Source: Hyaloraphidium curvatum (lineage: Eukaryota; Monoblepharomycota; Hyaloraphidiomycetes; Hyaloraphidiales; Hyaloraphidiaceae). Taken from it: DNA of 64,000 bases. Both the position numbers and the translations under genes were made by a program. The stretch is from contig JAIVFI010000036.1 of the NCBI GenBank assembly GCA_025558095.1, forward strand, positions 471,028-535,027. The letters are read 5' to 3'. Below the pieces are notes generated by a model that did not search any database, had not been told where the DNA came from, and saw only the letters and a list, made by a program, of their open reading frames with translations. How positions within the stretch are numbered: the stretch's first letter is position 1; each line of letters starts with the position of its first letter. Shown piece by piece: positions 21,318 to 32,821 of this stretch.

Positions 21318-21982
21318 TGAGGCGGCAAAGTGCAAAGTTAGCAGTTGCGCCAAAGAGCTCTTGACCGTGACTGCCTGGCCATTGGTCCTCGGCGTGTCCG
21401 GGCGTCGGCCAGCACCATGCCTGGTGGTGGAATAGAACTGTAGCGAGGGGCTAGAATTCTGCCTTGGCGCTTGATCCCACAACTTCACACATTGAACTGG
21501 AGTTCGAGTGCGACCACTGACACGCTCGGAAAACGGGAGCGGACGAGTGAAGGTGGCCGGTTCAGGATTGATGGGCCTTCTCGTGCGGCCGGGGGCCGGT
21601 CTTAGGAGCCCTGCGGCCTGCTAAACATCATCCGAGCCATCAGTTCGACTCGCCACTTCCACCTAAACCGGGCTTCCTTTCAGGAGAATGGCCGACCGAT
21701 CACAAAAGGGTTTCAAAGGGTTTTCGAACAAGACCAGCCAGGGCGGAGATGTTCGTCATCTGGTTTTCCGGCAGGACCAGGCCTGCCACCGGCTTCGAGT
21801 CTCACTTCAAGACACCATGACGACAAGCTGTGAGGCGCGACCCTGCCCCCGGCTTCCCGGGAGGCCAGGGGCGATTACTGGGTCCCCTTGTCACTGGCTG
21901 TCGATGTCCAGCCAATCTCCCTGGCAGCTGCGCCCCTTGGCGCAAAAAGGTCCGCCCCGCTCTAGCTCGTCCGCCCGCCGCA
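21318..21982. other. Intergenic stretch
   Basis: About 665 bp, the 5' region of the secreted NHL-repeat gene. No gene or repeat seen. Confidence 0.4.
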
Positions 21983-24780
21983 ATGCCGCGCTCCCGTGCC
22001 GCGCCGCGTGTGGCGCTCGTCGCGCTCCTCGCCGCGCTGCTGCTCGCGCTCGCCGCGCTCGCGTCCGCCGCGGAGGTCGGCCCAAACATGAACAACCGGC
22101 GGAGAACCACCACGCGCCGCCGCGCGACGACCACGCGCCCGGGCGCCTACCGGGTGGGGCCGCCGCGGGCCGCCGCCGCGCCGCGCTGACCGCCCCGCCG
22201 CCCGGCAGACCGTGAGCGTCAAGCTGCGCCTCTTCGACGACCGGAACGGGAACGGCCGATTCGACGCCGGCGACGTCGGCTACGCGAACCGCAACATCGT
22301 CATTATCCGGCCGCAGCCAAAGAACGTGCGCTATGTCCGCGCCACCCTCCGCACCGACGCCGCCGGCTGGGCCCGCGGCAGGATGGTCATCATGCCCAAT
22401 GGTGGCTTCATCGTGGCCCGCAAGGAGGTGCCCAACGTCAACATCGCCACATTCAACTGGCCCAACGGCGCCCTGTCGCCCACCCTGGTCGTGCCGCTCC
22501 TGGTGGGTTGCCAGACGCGCGGCCGAGCCCCAACCATTCACGCCCTGATCCCGTTCCTTTCAGGCTCCCCGACCGGCCGGCACCCCTGTCCGCTTCGAGA
22601 TTGGCAACAACGGACTGAGCTGCGGCCCGAGCGGCTGCACGATGACGGAAAGCGGCGGAGGTGGACTTTCTCCTCCGATCCCTGCCATCGAACCCCGTTC
22701 ACTAACAATGAGAACGCCACAGAATCCTTCCAACCCCTGTGCCCGCCCGGCGTGTCGGCCCCCTGCACCGCCGTGTACCTCAAGGACTCTTCCGGCCTCT
22801 GTCTGGGCGTCCGCAGCGGCACCCCCCGGACTTTCACCCTCGGCACCTGTCCCACCGCGCCACGCCGCCTGATGGCGCGGCAGACGATCGACTTCCTCGC
22901 CACCCTCGGAGCCGGCGGCTCGCTGTGCTTCCCGGCTTCGGGCGTCTGCATGGGCGAGGAGGGCGACCCCGTTCCCCCGGCCCAGGCGCCGTCCTTCACC
23001 CAGGTTCCCGCCACCGCGACGACCCAGGCGACTACAGCCACCACCGCCGGGCAGGCAACCACCACGGTCTTTGCTCAGCCTCCGCCTACCACGACCCAGG
23101 CGCCTGCAGCCACCACCGCCGCGCAGGCAACCACCACAGTCTTTGTTCAGCCTCTGCCTACCACGACGGTCGCCCCTCTCGTCCCGACTACCACGGTGCC
23201 CCCTCTTCCGCCGACGAGCACGAGCACCGCGACCCCGAGCCCCGTGAGCTGCGCCCGGAGCACGGACTGCCCGGTCGGCACCTGCGTGGGAGGCACGCCC
23301 TACACCGACGTGTCTGCCCAAGCCGGTGTCGGAGTCGGATCGGTTTGCAACGGCATCGGGGAGGGCACCGGCGTCGGGTTCAGCTGCTCCATCCTCGTCT
23401 CCGGCACCACCGAGTGCGGCAACCAGTGCGCGGCGATCTGTGCCGCCGAGAACCTGAAATCCGGCAACCGGCTCAGCTACCCCAACTACGCCGCTCTCAT
23501 GTTCAACAGCGGCAACAACGCAACCTTTTGCGGGTGCGCGCAGCAGTGCGGACCCGTATCCAATCTTCCCACGTACACCACGACGTTCCTCGAGATCAAG
23601 GGGATCTGCAACGCCAGCATCGAGCACCGCACGACCTCTACCCTCACCACGGCGACACGCACCACGCGAACCACCGTGACCTCCACGAGCATGACCACGT
23701 CGACCCCCGGCTGCCTCGTCAATACCTACGCCGGCACCGGCACCGCCCAGAGCTCGGGCGACGGCGGCGACCGTCTCGATGCGAGCTTCTTCGCCCCCGC
23801 CGGCATCTGCCTGGATGCATCCGGCAACCTGTACGTGGTCGAGATGGGCGCGTACCGCGTGCGCCGGATAGACAAGACCACGGGGATCGTGACGACGTTC
23901 GCCGGGAACGGCACGGATCCCAGCCTCATCGGGGTCCGGGATCTCGGTGACGGCGGGCCGGCCACGGAGGCGGCGCTCATGACTCCGAACTCGTGCACCT
24001 TCGACCCTGCCGGCAACATGTACATCACCGACACGACACAGGTCCGCAAGGTCGACACGAGCGGCATCATTTCCACCGTCTTCAACAAGGGGAACCAGGG
24101 CTTCAGTAACCCCGGCAGCGGCGACGGCGGGCCGGCCGTGGACGCTCGGATCGAGGACACACAGGGCGTCGCCGCCCTCCCCGACGGGACGGTCCTCATC
24201 GGCACCTACTCCGGCGGCACCATCCGCAGCATCTCGTCGGGCGGCATCGCCGGCACCGTTGCCAACAACACCCCCGACGGCTTCTTTGCCCTGGCACCGC
24301 AGGGCACCGGGGTGCTGGTCTCGACCCTCTACACGGTGCGCAACTACGACCCGTCCAACTTCAACGCCTTCGATCCCGTGGCGGGGACCGGGTCCTTCGG
24401 ATCCGACGGCAACGGCGGGTCGGCCACATCGGCGTCCCTGGCGTTTCCCAGGGGCATCGCGCTGGATGCGGCGGGCAACATCTTCCTGGCGGACTCGGCC
24501 AACAACCAGGTAGGTCGCCCGCGGCGGGCCGTCGGCGGCGGGCTGACCGTGTCCAAAGATCCGCGTCATCTCCGCCGCCAACGGCAACATCTACGCCTTC
24601 GCGGGGATCGGCTCCGCGGAATCGACCGGCGACGGCGGGCCCCCGGACCTGGCGGGGACCAACAACCCGTACGGCGTGGCCTACGATGGCGCGACGGGGA
24701 GGATCTACTGGTCCGAGCAGGACGGAGCGAGGATCCGCTTCGCTTCCGGGCCCGAGTGCGGGCCGCCGCCTGCCTCTTAG
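21983..24780 (+). CDS. Secreted NHL-repeat protein with SdrD-B-like and Cys-rich domains
   Basis: Five exons (21983-22153, 22209-22502, 22564-22660, 22723-24509, 24559-24780), introns 49-62 bp, 856 residues. A signal peptide (about 1-30) is followed by a Thr/Arg-rich stretch. Next is an SdrD-B/Cna-B-like segment with DRNGNGRFDAGD, then a Cys-containing segment. Threonine-rich linkers with two near-identical repeats follow (encoded about 23010-23170). A cysteine-rich module (encoded about 23245-23620) resembles the secreted cysteine-rich family at 45 and 53 kb (SVCN, CGC..CG). The C-terminal half is an NHL-type beta-propeller (LDASGNLYVVEMGAYRVRRI, LDAAGNIFLADSANNQIRVI, SGDGG/GDGGPA). It is probably a heavily glycosylated wall-surface protein. 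Confidence 0.75.
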
Positions 24781-25424
24781 GCCTTTCGGATCGAGCAAGG
24801 AGGAGGATGTCAACAGAGGAAGGAAGCTTCGTCTTGGCGTACCATGAGTATGGCTGTGGAACTATACAATGAAGCATTCAGAGCCGTGTTTCTTTCCGAT
24901 ATCGATTCCTGGAAGCGGTGGGCGCCCGGCATGCTGGCCAGGGCGACGGTGGTCGGGCCGTTCAAGGAGATCCATAAGGCGGCGGGCACTGAACTCGGTA
25001 TGGTCGTTTCAAGTCGGTGAGGAAGATTGCGAACGGGTTTTGGGTCAATTGGGGCGCGTTCGATGTGCGGAGAAGGTGTGACTCCGTGTGACTCGGAGGG
25101 TCCCGGCCCCGGGAGATATCCTCGTTTTGGCGAGCCGCCGTTTCCACGCACGATCGCGGGATCGTTGCGTCCTCTGCAAAAATCTGCTCCCTCTCCAAGC
25201 GGGGACAGATTGTTCGGAGAGCTGGACGCAGATTGGACGGCCGGGGCGCCTTGGTCCACATCGTTGCTGGAGGACGCCGATAGGGCGCACTAGCAGTGAA
25301 TCGGGGTATCGGAGCCATGTTCGAACTCGGGGCAACTGCCCCACAACCTTGCTTTACATGCCACTCCATTCGCATGCGGTCCGACCAAGGGCCTATTGCG
25401 CGCGAAGTCAGGCGGCTGTCCTGC
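24781..25424. other. Intergenic stretch
   Basis: About 640 bp between the NHL-repeat gene and the first cluster gene (convergent 3' ends). Nothing recognised. Confidence 0.4.
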
Positions 25425-26096
25425 TCAAGTCGGCACCGCGACCGGCTCCCCGCGGCGTCCCGCCGCCCAGAACGCCTTCAGGTCGGGGAGCTTCCCCGCG
25501 TTGTCTCCGCGCTCGAGCCAGCCGAACGCCGAGAGGCTCCCCGAGGATGCCCTCCGCGGCCGATCCGGCGGCTCGGGGCCTGCGGAGAGCGCGCTGGCGG
25601 ATGCCCGCCTTGCCAGCTGCGCGGCAGCTTGCATCGCAGGAGGTGCTCCCGCGCCGCCATCGTCGTCCGAATCGTCCGAGTCGCCCTCGGGGAAGGAGGT
25701 CGCGAGCGCGGACCCCCGCTCGTAGTCATCCGGCGACCAGGTGGTCCCGAGCAGCACGGTGGCGTCGAACGCCACCTTCTTCCGCTGCCCGAGGCGCATC
25801 TGGGTACGGCGCAGCGCCGAGCGCACCGGGGACGGGTCGGCCGGCCTCCCCAGGGTCACCTCGCAGAGGCACAAACAGAGGCAGTGCCAGCACGCGCCCT
25901 CGCCGCCGGCGCAGCACTCCGCCTCCGCCGGCGCAGCGGGGGGGAGGTAGAGGTCCATCGAGTCTCGGGCGGTCGAAGCGGAGAAGGCAGGAAGGTGGGG
26001 GTAGAGGGAGGAAGGGGCGGCGCTCGGGGAGGCGCCGAGGAGCGTGCGGTCCGACGGCGCCGGCGACGCGGCGCGGGGGCCCGGGGTGACGGCCAT
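25425..26096 (-). CDS. Cys-knuckle/RVxF/LPDL+.FW family, member 2
   Basis: 223 residues, single exon, ATG start. Domains in order: N-terminal SPAPSDRTLLGASP and DSMDLY signatures; a cysteine knuckle CCAGGEGACWHC (about residues 61-72); KKVAF followed by TTWSPDDYERG (about 105-125); an acidic run (EGDSDDSDDDGG); and a C-terminal KLPDLKAFW. No signal peptide, membrane segment or known enzyme domain. KVAF fits the consensus of protein phosphatase 1 docking motifs, and the Cys group could bind zinc; both are inference. It is the first of a cluster of eight paralogues. Function unknown. Confidence 0.65.
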   Translation of the reverse strand: MAVTPGPRAASPAPSDRTLLGASPSAAPSSLYPHLPAFSASTARDSMDLYLPPAAPAEAECCAGGEGACWHCLCLCLCEVTLGRPADPSPVRSALRRTQMRLGQRKKVAFDATVLLGTTWSPDDYERGSALATSFPEGDSDDSDDDGGAGAPPAMQAAAQLARRASASALSAGPEPPDRPRRASSGSLSAFGWLERGDNAGKLPDLKAFWAAGRRGEPVAVPT

Positions 26097-26779
26097 CGCG
26101 GGAAGGCGGGGCGGGTGCTGCTGCAGTTGGTCCAGCGGTGCTCTGTGCGTTCAGGATGAAGTGTTGCGAGTGGTGGGCGTGCGCCCTTCGTGACGCGCCA
26201 GATCCTCACGCGCCCTGCGCCCCTGGCCGACCGACCCTCGAAAACCCCAAAGCGTCGGCGCCGTCGGAACAACCCGCTCCACGCTCGCGCTCCCGATCGC
26301 TCGCCCCAGTCATTCCGCCGCATCCCACGGACCCCTCCGCGCCGTCGCCCCCCCCCCCCCCCCCCCCCCTCGCCGCGCGATCCGAGTGTCCCAATGTGAC
26401 TCGCCGCACAGCCACGAGGCCCCTATGGCGAGGGCCCTGCCGCGTCATGGGCCGACCTCCGTCCGGCCGAAAAATACGCAAGGCACTCCGGGGCACTTCT
26501 TTGGAGCGAGATATGTGGCAGGTGCTCCGTGCACCGTGTCGGAAAGGGCGCAGCACGCTGGACGCGCCCGCGGCCATTCCTGCCATGATGCGCCGCCGAC
26601 AAACAAGCGGAGCACGGGATGTGTCACGGGACCGGGAATCAACGTAGAAGCCCAAACGTCCGTGGTGAAGCCCAAACGTCCGTGCATTCCTGGGCTACAT
26701 GATGGCATGTCCGCGCCGACCCGGTATCTCCAACTGGCACGCCCCAATCAGGTCGTCCTCGACGCCGCGCGTCCCCTCA
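26097..26779. other. Intergenic stretch with C22 tract
   Basis: About 680 bp between two tandem cluster genes. It contains an uninterrupted run of 22 C (26348-26369), a region liable to length error. Nothing else recognised. Confidence 0.45.
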
Positions 26780-27430
26780 TCAAGTCAGCGCCTCCACCGA
26801 CCTCTCCCTTCTCCCGGGTCCCCAGAAGGTCTTCAGGTCCGGCATCTTCCCCGCATCCCCGTCCTGCTCGAGCCAAAAGGCCGAAAGCGTGCCCGACGAC
26901 GCCCTCCGCGGTGTGCACAGCGGGACCATCGTCGGGGAGCTGTAGGCCGGGGCCACCGGCCGGTGCGAGGGCGCCTGCAGGGGCGGAAAGAGCATTGCCA
27001 CGGCGGGCACGCCGGCGTCCGCGTCCGTCCCGTCGTCCGAGTCCCCGCCGGCGGAGGCAGCCGCCCGCCCGCAGCCCCGCTCGTACTCGTCCGCGGACCA
27101 CGTGGTGCCCACCGCCACCGCGGGGTCGAACGCCACCCTGCGCCTCTGCCCCGTGCGCGTCTCGCCCGGGTCGGTCGCCCCGCACGGCCACCGGTACCGG
27201 GAGATGCAGTGCCAGCACGCGCCCTCGCCCCCCGCGCAGCACTCCTCCTCCGCCGCCGAGGGGGCGTACAGCTCCATCGAGTCGCGGGCGCCGGGGGCGG
27301 TGAACGGCGGGAGCAGCCCGCGCTCCGCAGCGGGGGGGAACAGCGCCGCCGGGGCGGAGAGGGGCGAGCCGCCGAGGGTGCGGTCCGAGGGCGTCGGGGA
27401 CACCGCGCGGGCGGGCTGCGAGACGACCAT
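26780..27430 (-). CDS. Cys-knuckle/RVxF/LPDL+.FW family, member 3
   Basis: 216 residues from the ATG at 27430. Same order as its neighbour: SPTPSDRTLGGSP, DSMELY, CCAGGEGACWHC, RRVAF with TTWSADEYERG, an acidic/Gly linker, SSGTLSAFW and a C-terminal KMPDLKTFW. The knuckle is identical to that of the gene at 25.4 kb, and the N-terminal and SSGSLSAF/SSGTLSAF blocks also match, so the two are recent tandem duplicates. Function unknown. Confidence 0.65.
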   Translation of the reverse strand: MVVSQPARAVSPTPSDRTLGGSPLSAPAALFPPAAERGLLPPFTAPGARDSMELYAPSAAEEECCAGGEGACWHCISRYRWPCGATDPGETRTGQRRRVAFDPAVAVGTTWSADEYERGCGRAAASAGGDSDDGTDADAGVPAVAMLFPPLQAPSHRPVAPAYSSPTMVPLCTPRRASSGTLSAFWLEQDGDAGKMPDLKTFWGPGRRERSVEALT

Positions 27431-28022
27431 GGCGCGAGTGCGGGTGGCGGGCCGGCGGCGGGCGAACGGTCGTGCGGGTGGGGACGTCGGGCACCCTGGC
27501 GGCGCATGCGGATGACCGCATTGGTGCATCCCGATGCCGACCGACCCTTGCCGACCGACCCTTCTTGTCGGCGCCCCCCCGCCCCGCACCCGGCAGCCGG
27601 TTCCATGCACAAAACGCGCCTTAGGATCACCGCGACCCCGTTCCCGGGCCCGCGAGCCCGCGGTCTCCCGCATCGAGGGCATCCGCGTCCGCACGACGCA
27701 CAGCCACGCCGACGGTCGGGTCTTGGTCGGCAGGTGCCAAGCGGGGGGCCGCGGAAGCCGCGCGGCCCGGGCGGACGGCTCGATGAACTCGGGGCGGCGT
27801 TGTGCGAATCAGGATCGATGGTCGTGGGGGTTACATCAACGAATATCTGCGTGACAGGTCTGGCGTGCAAAAGTGCGTGATGGAAGAGAGGAGTGCCGTC
27901 GCCGGTATCGTCCGTCGTCTGCCCGTCGCCGCGGGCGTGCGTGAGCAGTATGTCCTAGGGGATTGCTTCTCGAGCCGGTCCGTCGGCACGCCGCGGAAGC
28001 CGGTCCCCTTCGCGGCGGGACG
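27431..28022. other. Intergenic stretch
   Basis: About 590 bp between cluster genes. No gene seen. Confidence 0.4.
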
Positions 28023-28709
28023 TCATGCCGACGGCGCGCGCACGGCCGCCGCAACGGGCGCCGCCCAGAAGCTCCGGAGATCGGGAAGCTTCCCCACGTC
28101 GCCCTCGGCGTCGCACGCCCACGCGGGCAGCCAGGCCATCGAGTCCCGCCGGGGCGGTGGTGCCCCCGGCACCTCCGGCCCCTCCTCGTCCTCCTCCGCA
28201 TCCGTCTCCTCGCCTTCCTCGTCCTCGGCACCGAAGTCCGCGGCGGGGAAGTTTTCCGGGAGGTCGGGAAGGTGCGAGCCGCGGGGGTACTCCTCCCGCC
28301 CGTAGGTCTCCCAGGTCTGCACCGAGTCCGCGAACGAGACCTGCCTCGCGCACCGCGCGGCGGCGCCGCCGCGGGGGAGCGAGCGGGACCTGCCGTGTTC
28401 CCGCACGGGGGGCGAAGGAGGGGAGGGGTCCGAGCACCGCCGGGAAAGCAGCAGCAGGCACTCGTAGCAGTGGCCCCCCACGCCGTGCGGGTCGAGGTCC
28501 AGGCACCGCCCCGGGACGTGCGCCGCGCGGGGGGGGAGCAGCATCGAGTCCTTGACGGCGAGCGCGGAGAAGGGGGAGAGGAAGGCCGGGGGGTCGGGGG
28601 TGCCGACGAGGGTGCCCTCGGAGGGCGCGGGCGAGTCGGCGGGGGCGCCCCACGGCGCGGGCCGGGCGGTCGCGGGCAAGGCGGGGAGCAGCATAGCGGG
28701 GACGAACAT
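28023..28709 (-). CDS. Cys-knuckle/RVxF/LPDL+.FW family, member 4
   Basis: 228 residues, ATG start. N-terminal PAPSEGTLVGTP and KDSM signatures; a longer knuckle RCLDLDPHGVGGHCYEC; ARQVSF then WETYGREEYPRG in place of TW..EEY.RG; an unusually long acidic stretch (about residues 160-180, mostly Glu/Asp); and a C-terminal KLPDLRSFW. It is more divergent than members 2, 3 and 5 but keeps every landmark in order. Function unknown. Confidence 0.62.
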   Translation of the reverse strand: MFVPAMLLPALPATARPAPWGAPADSPAPSEGTLVGTPDPPAFLSPFSALAVKDSMLLPPRAAHVPGRCLDLDPHGVGGHCYECLLLLSRRCSDPSPPSPPVREHGRSRSLPRGGAAARCARQVSFADSVQTWETYGREEYPRGSHLPDLPENFPAADFGAEDEEGEETDAEEDEEGPEVPGAPPPRRDSMAWLPAWACDAEGDVGKLPDLRSFWAAPVAAAVRAPSA

Positions 28710-29708
28710 CGCTTCTGCGCCGGCGGTGCGGGGTTCGGTTGGGCAAGGGCAGGTGTTTGTCGGCGCCGATCGGCCCCTGAGGGACTACAACGCTGCGCCA
28801 GCTGACGACATCAGCAACGTCCTATCATCCAAAAACAGCTCGGGCTCCGTCTTTCACCCCGGGATTCGCGCGGCTGCGTGCACATCGACACCATCGCGGC
28901 CCGATTGCCGGCGCCGGCCGCCCTCGCCCGCCGCGAAAATGCAACTCCCCTGGTCCCCTCCCCCAGCCGCCGGTTCAGGGCCCCCCGACCTCCCCTTCGC
29001 AACGCGATCGGCGCGCCCATCGCTCCGGCCGACCACCCCGACAGCATCGGAAAAGCCCGCTTCGTGCCCCCCGGGGCGCCCCGTGCGACCGATCCGCGGC
29101 GCCGGGGGGTGCGGCGGTGTCCCACCCCCTTGGCGCCAGATCCCTTCGCGCGTGCTTTGGAATCACATGGCCGGCGGATGCGTGAGGTTTTTCCGGGTCG
29201 GAAGGGGGGGGGAAGGGGTGCATCGTGCGACGCGGATGGCGGGGGATCGTGGATCGGGGCATCAATGGCGGGACGCACGGGGCGGGGGCAGCGCGGTGGA
29301 GGACGGAGGTGGGGGTTTTGGCGATTTGGGGATGGCAATATCGCTGCCGCATGGGCGACCGCAGCGGCGCCGTTGCCGGTGGCGTGCCCGAGCTACTGGA
29401 GTCCACATATCAGGCTCATGGTGATGCGGATGCGCGCGCGATTGGGCGGTGCCGGACCGCGGCGCATCGTGCGGCATGCGGCGGGCGGTGTGCACCCCGG
29501 CTCGCCGGCCGGCACGCGGACGATGGGACGTCGGAGGAAGGACAGGGCAGTTGAACAAGACACAGTCGCGTTCAGATCGCAGAGATGGTACATTGACCAG
29601 GCATCAGTCCCCAGGTTTGCAGCGCGTCCCTCCCCCACCGTCCACGGGCGGCTCCTCGCGCCCTCCCTCCTCCTCCCCTCCATCATCCCTCCCCCCCGCC
29701 AAGGATCG
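28710..29708. other. Intergenic stretch
   Basis: About 1 kb of GC-rich sequence upstream of cluster member 4. Open frames exist on both strands but show no family motif. Nothing supported. Confidence 0.4.
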
Positions 29709-30275
29709 TCACGCGGCGACCGGCTTCCCCTGCCAGAACGCCCTCAGGTCCGGCAGCGCCTCCCCGCCCTCCTCGAGCCAGCTGAAGGCCGCCAGCGTCG
29801 CCGACGAGGAACTCCTCGCCGGCGGCTGGAGCTTGGCGGAGGGCACCCCGTCGTCGCCGCCGCACTCGGAGTCCGAGTCGCCCTCGTCGAAGGAGGAGGT
29901 GCGCGCGCAGCCGCGGTCGTACTCCTCGGGGGACCACGTGGGGAAGACGGCGGGGGCGGGGTGGAAGGCCACCCTGCGGCGGGGGTTGCGTGGCAGCGAC
30001 GCGCGGCGCAGGGCGGGGCGTGCGGGCCCGGCGGGGGAGGAGCCGCGGGAGAGGGTGACGGCGGTGAGGCAGTGCCAGCAGTGTCCGTCGGCATCGCCGG
30101 CGCAGGCCGCGTGCGGCGCCGGCTGGCCGTACAGCTCCATCGAGTCGCGGGCGACGCCGGCGGAGAACGCCGGCAGCGGCGGAAACAGCGCCGCGGGCGC
30201 GGCGGAGGGGGAGCCGGCGAGGGTGCGCTCCGACGGCGCGGGCGACGCGGCCCGCGAAGACGGGTGGGCGACCAT
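29709..30275 (-). CDS. Cys-knuckle/RVxF/LPDL+.FW family, member 5
   Basis: 188 residues from the ATG at 30275; the most compact full-length member. SPAPSERTLAGSPSAAP, DSMELY, CAGDADGHCWHC, RRRVAF with PTWSPEEYDRG, an acidic GDSDSECGGDDG linker, SSATLAAFSW and a C-terminal ALPDLRAFW. It is closest to members 2 and 3. Function unknown; the motif order is the evidence that it is a real gene. Confidence 0.65.
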   Translation of the reverse strand: MVAHPSSRAASPAPSERTLAGSPSAAPAALFPPLPAFSAGVARDSMELYGQPAPHAACAGDADGHCWHCLTAVTLSRGSSPAGPARPALRRASLPRNPRRRVAFHPAPAVFPTWSPEEYDRGCARTSSFDEGDSDSECGGDDGVPSAKLQPPARSSSSATLAAFSWLEEGGEALPDLRAFWQGKPVAA

Positions 30276-32224
30276 CGCGGAGCGGCGCGGAGAGTGCGGT
30301 GCGGTGTCGCGGTAAGCGTGCAGTCTCGCGTTTGTGGGTGTGTGGTGTTCGGCCCGAGCAGCGCCCTGTCGGGCTGCCCTTGGGGGCGCGATGCCATCTG
30401 ACGCAGGTCCAGGCCCCGCCGGACCGATATCGGCCGACCCCTTAAATTCGCAAACGCCCCTGCAGCGGCCTCCTTCTACCCGATCCGCCCGATCTCTCCG
30501 TCCGCCCACCCTCCCACACCTGCCGCACCCTCCCGCCCTGGTCCACCCGCCCCCCGGCCCCCCAAGACCGCGAGATCCCAATGCGTCCCCGCTGACTCGA
30601 CCGCACAGCCCCGAAGGGCCAAGCCCAGGCCCCGCCAAATCGGCCAAAGGACCCCGCCCCGGCCCCAGGGACGCCGCGACCTCCGCGTCGCCGCCCCCGC
30701 CGTTCTGCAGGCACCGGGCGGCGCGCGGCGCCGGGGGCTGCGGGGAAGGGCGGGCGCGGGGAGCCCGGACTTCCCGGCGGGCGCGCAGCCGCGCGGCGCG
30801 GAGCCAAAGTCGGAGGCCCCAACACCGCCCGCAAAGGGAAGCCATGTCTCCCCGCCGCGTCGGGAGAACCTCCAGGCGGGGCGGACCTGCGTCCTCCGCG
30901 GGGGCAGTGAACGGGCGGCGGTCGCCGAGGAGCCTCGAAAGGACGGACCGCGCTCGCTACGGGTGTGCCTGTCACGTCAATCGCCACGCGATGCGCATCG
31001 CTTCCCCTCTTTTCGTCCCGATCTACGTCCTGCCGCCCGACTTCGACGTCCGTTCGCGCGCCCGTCGAGCGCCGGCGCCCCGCCGGCCACGAGGAGCAAA
31101 AGCGCAACCTCCTCGCCCCGCGTTCAACCGCGTTCCCCTGATCCCATGGAGAAGATCCCAGGATGCCGCCGCCGCGTTCCCACCCGGACGCTCCCCGCAT
31201 CGCACACCGTCTTGCCTGCATCGCACCCCGTCTTGCCTGCAACGCACCGCCTTGCTACCCCAGCCCCGCGCGCAGCCCGTCCGCCAGGTTCCGGCTCCGT
31301 CTCGGCGACGGTTTGCTTGCCCCGTGGCGCATCCCGGCCCCAGATGTGCCGGCGGAGAAGCCCGGAGAAGATGCAAGATGCTGTGCAGGCGAGCCGGGAG
31401 CTCCGTCGGGAGCTAGAGCGCGGGGACGTGGCCGTGATCCGAGGGGCAGGGCACGGGGCGGGGAGCGTCCTCCGCGTCTGCGGCCGCCCATTGCGATGCC
31501 CGATCCCCGCCCGCAGCAATTGCCAAAATACGCCACGTCCGCACCGCCCTCCCCTCCGCCGCGTCCGATTCCGATGCCTCGGCGCCAAGGCGTGGCGCGT
31601 GACTAGACGCGCTCTCGACCCCGCCCGCGTTTCCCCCGCCGGCCGCACGAACGGCTCGAATTCCGGAGGGGCGCACTCTCGGGGACTTGGATCGGGCCGC
31701 TCGATGGCGCGCAGCGGATTGGCGGTTCGGCGCACCAAGGCCGGCGAGCCGCACGCACCGGCCTTGCTGCCCCCAAACGGCGCACGCGGCGCCCCTCCGA
31801 CCCGCTCCGGCTCCCCGCAGCCCCGCCTCCCAACGCTTCCATGCATGGTGCCGACCCCGGGCGTCGTCGACCCGCGGCGGCCACGGCGTTGCGCAAAAGA
31901 GGGTCAGATGCGTCGCGATCTTCGGGCCCCGCCTGGGCTCCGCAGCCCGCCCGCGGGGCGGACCGGATCGCGCACTCCCCCCGCTCCACCCCGCCCTCGG
32001 TCGGTCCGGGTAGCTCGGGGGATAATTCCGCACCGTTTTTCTGGGCGGGAGCACGCGCGGGAAAGGGGTGCTTGCGACGGGCGGGCCTGACTGTGCGGCC
32101 GACGGTCGGGCCGGCGGCGTCCAGAGCCGCCGCCGACGCCCTTGCGGGGCCCCGAATTCGCGCCCCTGCCGCGTTCCGAACATCCGAGGACGCAGAGGGA
32201 CGCACCCCGGGAGCAGCGGGCGGG
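30276..32224. other. Long divergent intergenic region with a 21-bp tandem repeat
   Basis: About 1.95 kb separating the minus-strand and plus-strand halves of the cluster. Long open frames occur on both strands but are Pro/Arg-rich composition artefacts without family motifs. About 2.5 copies of a 21-bp repeat (core CACACCGTCTTGCCTGCAT and close variants) lie near 31198-31255. Confidence 0.4.
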
Positions 32225-32821
32225 ATGCCGGACGGCGGGCCGGACGCCCCCGCGCAGAGGGCGCCGCTCCCCGCGCGGCGCAGCGCGGCAACGGCGGCAT
32301 CGCACGCCGGTCCCGCGAACGCCGGCATCGCGCCGGCAGCCCCGCTCCCCGCCGCGCCCCCGGCCCCGCACCCGGCCGCAACCTGCGCGCACCGCAACCC
32401 GCCGGACTGGCACATCGAGGGCTACTGCTACCCCTGCCTCGTCGCCCTGCTCTCCCGGAGGAGGGCGTCGGACCCGTCCCCGGACCCTGCTCCCCGCGCC
32501 GGCCCGCCCAAGAATAAGCCCCGGCGGAGCGTGTCGTTCGCGCCGCACGTCACGGCGTGGGAGACCTGGTCCCCCGAGGAATACGACCGCGGGCTGCCGC
32601 CCACGTGGACCCCGCGCCCGCCGTCCCCCGCCGGGACGGACTCCACGGAGGTCGAGGCGCCGCATGCGGGGCCGGGGAGCCCGGGGAGCACGCTGGGGGG
32701 GCTGCGGACGGGCGCGCCGGAGCCGGGGTTGCCGGACCTGAAGGGGTTCTGGGGGGCGGGAGGGGGGGACGGGGGGTGGGATTGGGGGTGGTTGGAGGTG
32801 GGGAGGGCTGCGACCGCCTGA
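32225..32821 (+). CDS. Cys-knuckle/RVxF/LPDL+.FW family, member 6
   Basis: 198 residues from the ATG at 32225. The open frame extends upstream to an ATG at 31841, but the extra sequence is low-complexity and the internal start gives the usual family length before the knuckle. It contains CAHRNPPDWHIEGYCYPC followed by a basic helix (LLSRRR), then RRSVSF with ETWSPEEYDRG, and GLPDLKGFW near the C terminus, followed by a Gly/Trp tail. The N-terminal PSERTL signature is missing. First member on the plus strand. Function unknown. Confidence 0.62.
   Translation: MPDGGPDAPAQRAPLPARRSAATAASHAGPANAGIAPAAPLPAAPPAPHPAATCAHRNPPDWHIEGYCYPCLVALLSRRRASDPSPDPAPRAGPPKNKPRRSVSFAPHVTAWETWSPEEYDRGLPPTWTPRPPSPAGTDSTEVEAPHAGPGSPGSTLGGLRTGAPEPGLPDLKGFWGAGGGDGGWDWGWLEVGRAATA

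Noticed and set aside
26348-26369. Run of 22 C as a possible functional element
   Set aside because: Simple homopolymer in GC-rich sequence and prone to length error. No evidence of function.
30334-32090. Long plus-strand open frames between the two halves of the cluster
   Set aside because: Pro/Arg-rich composition, no family motif and no conserved start. Treated as intergenic.
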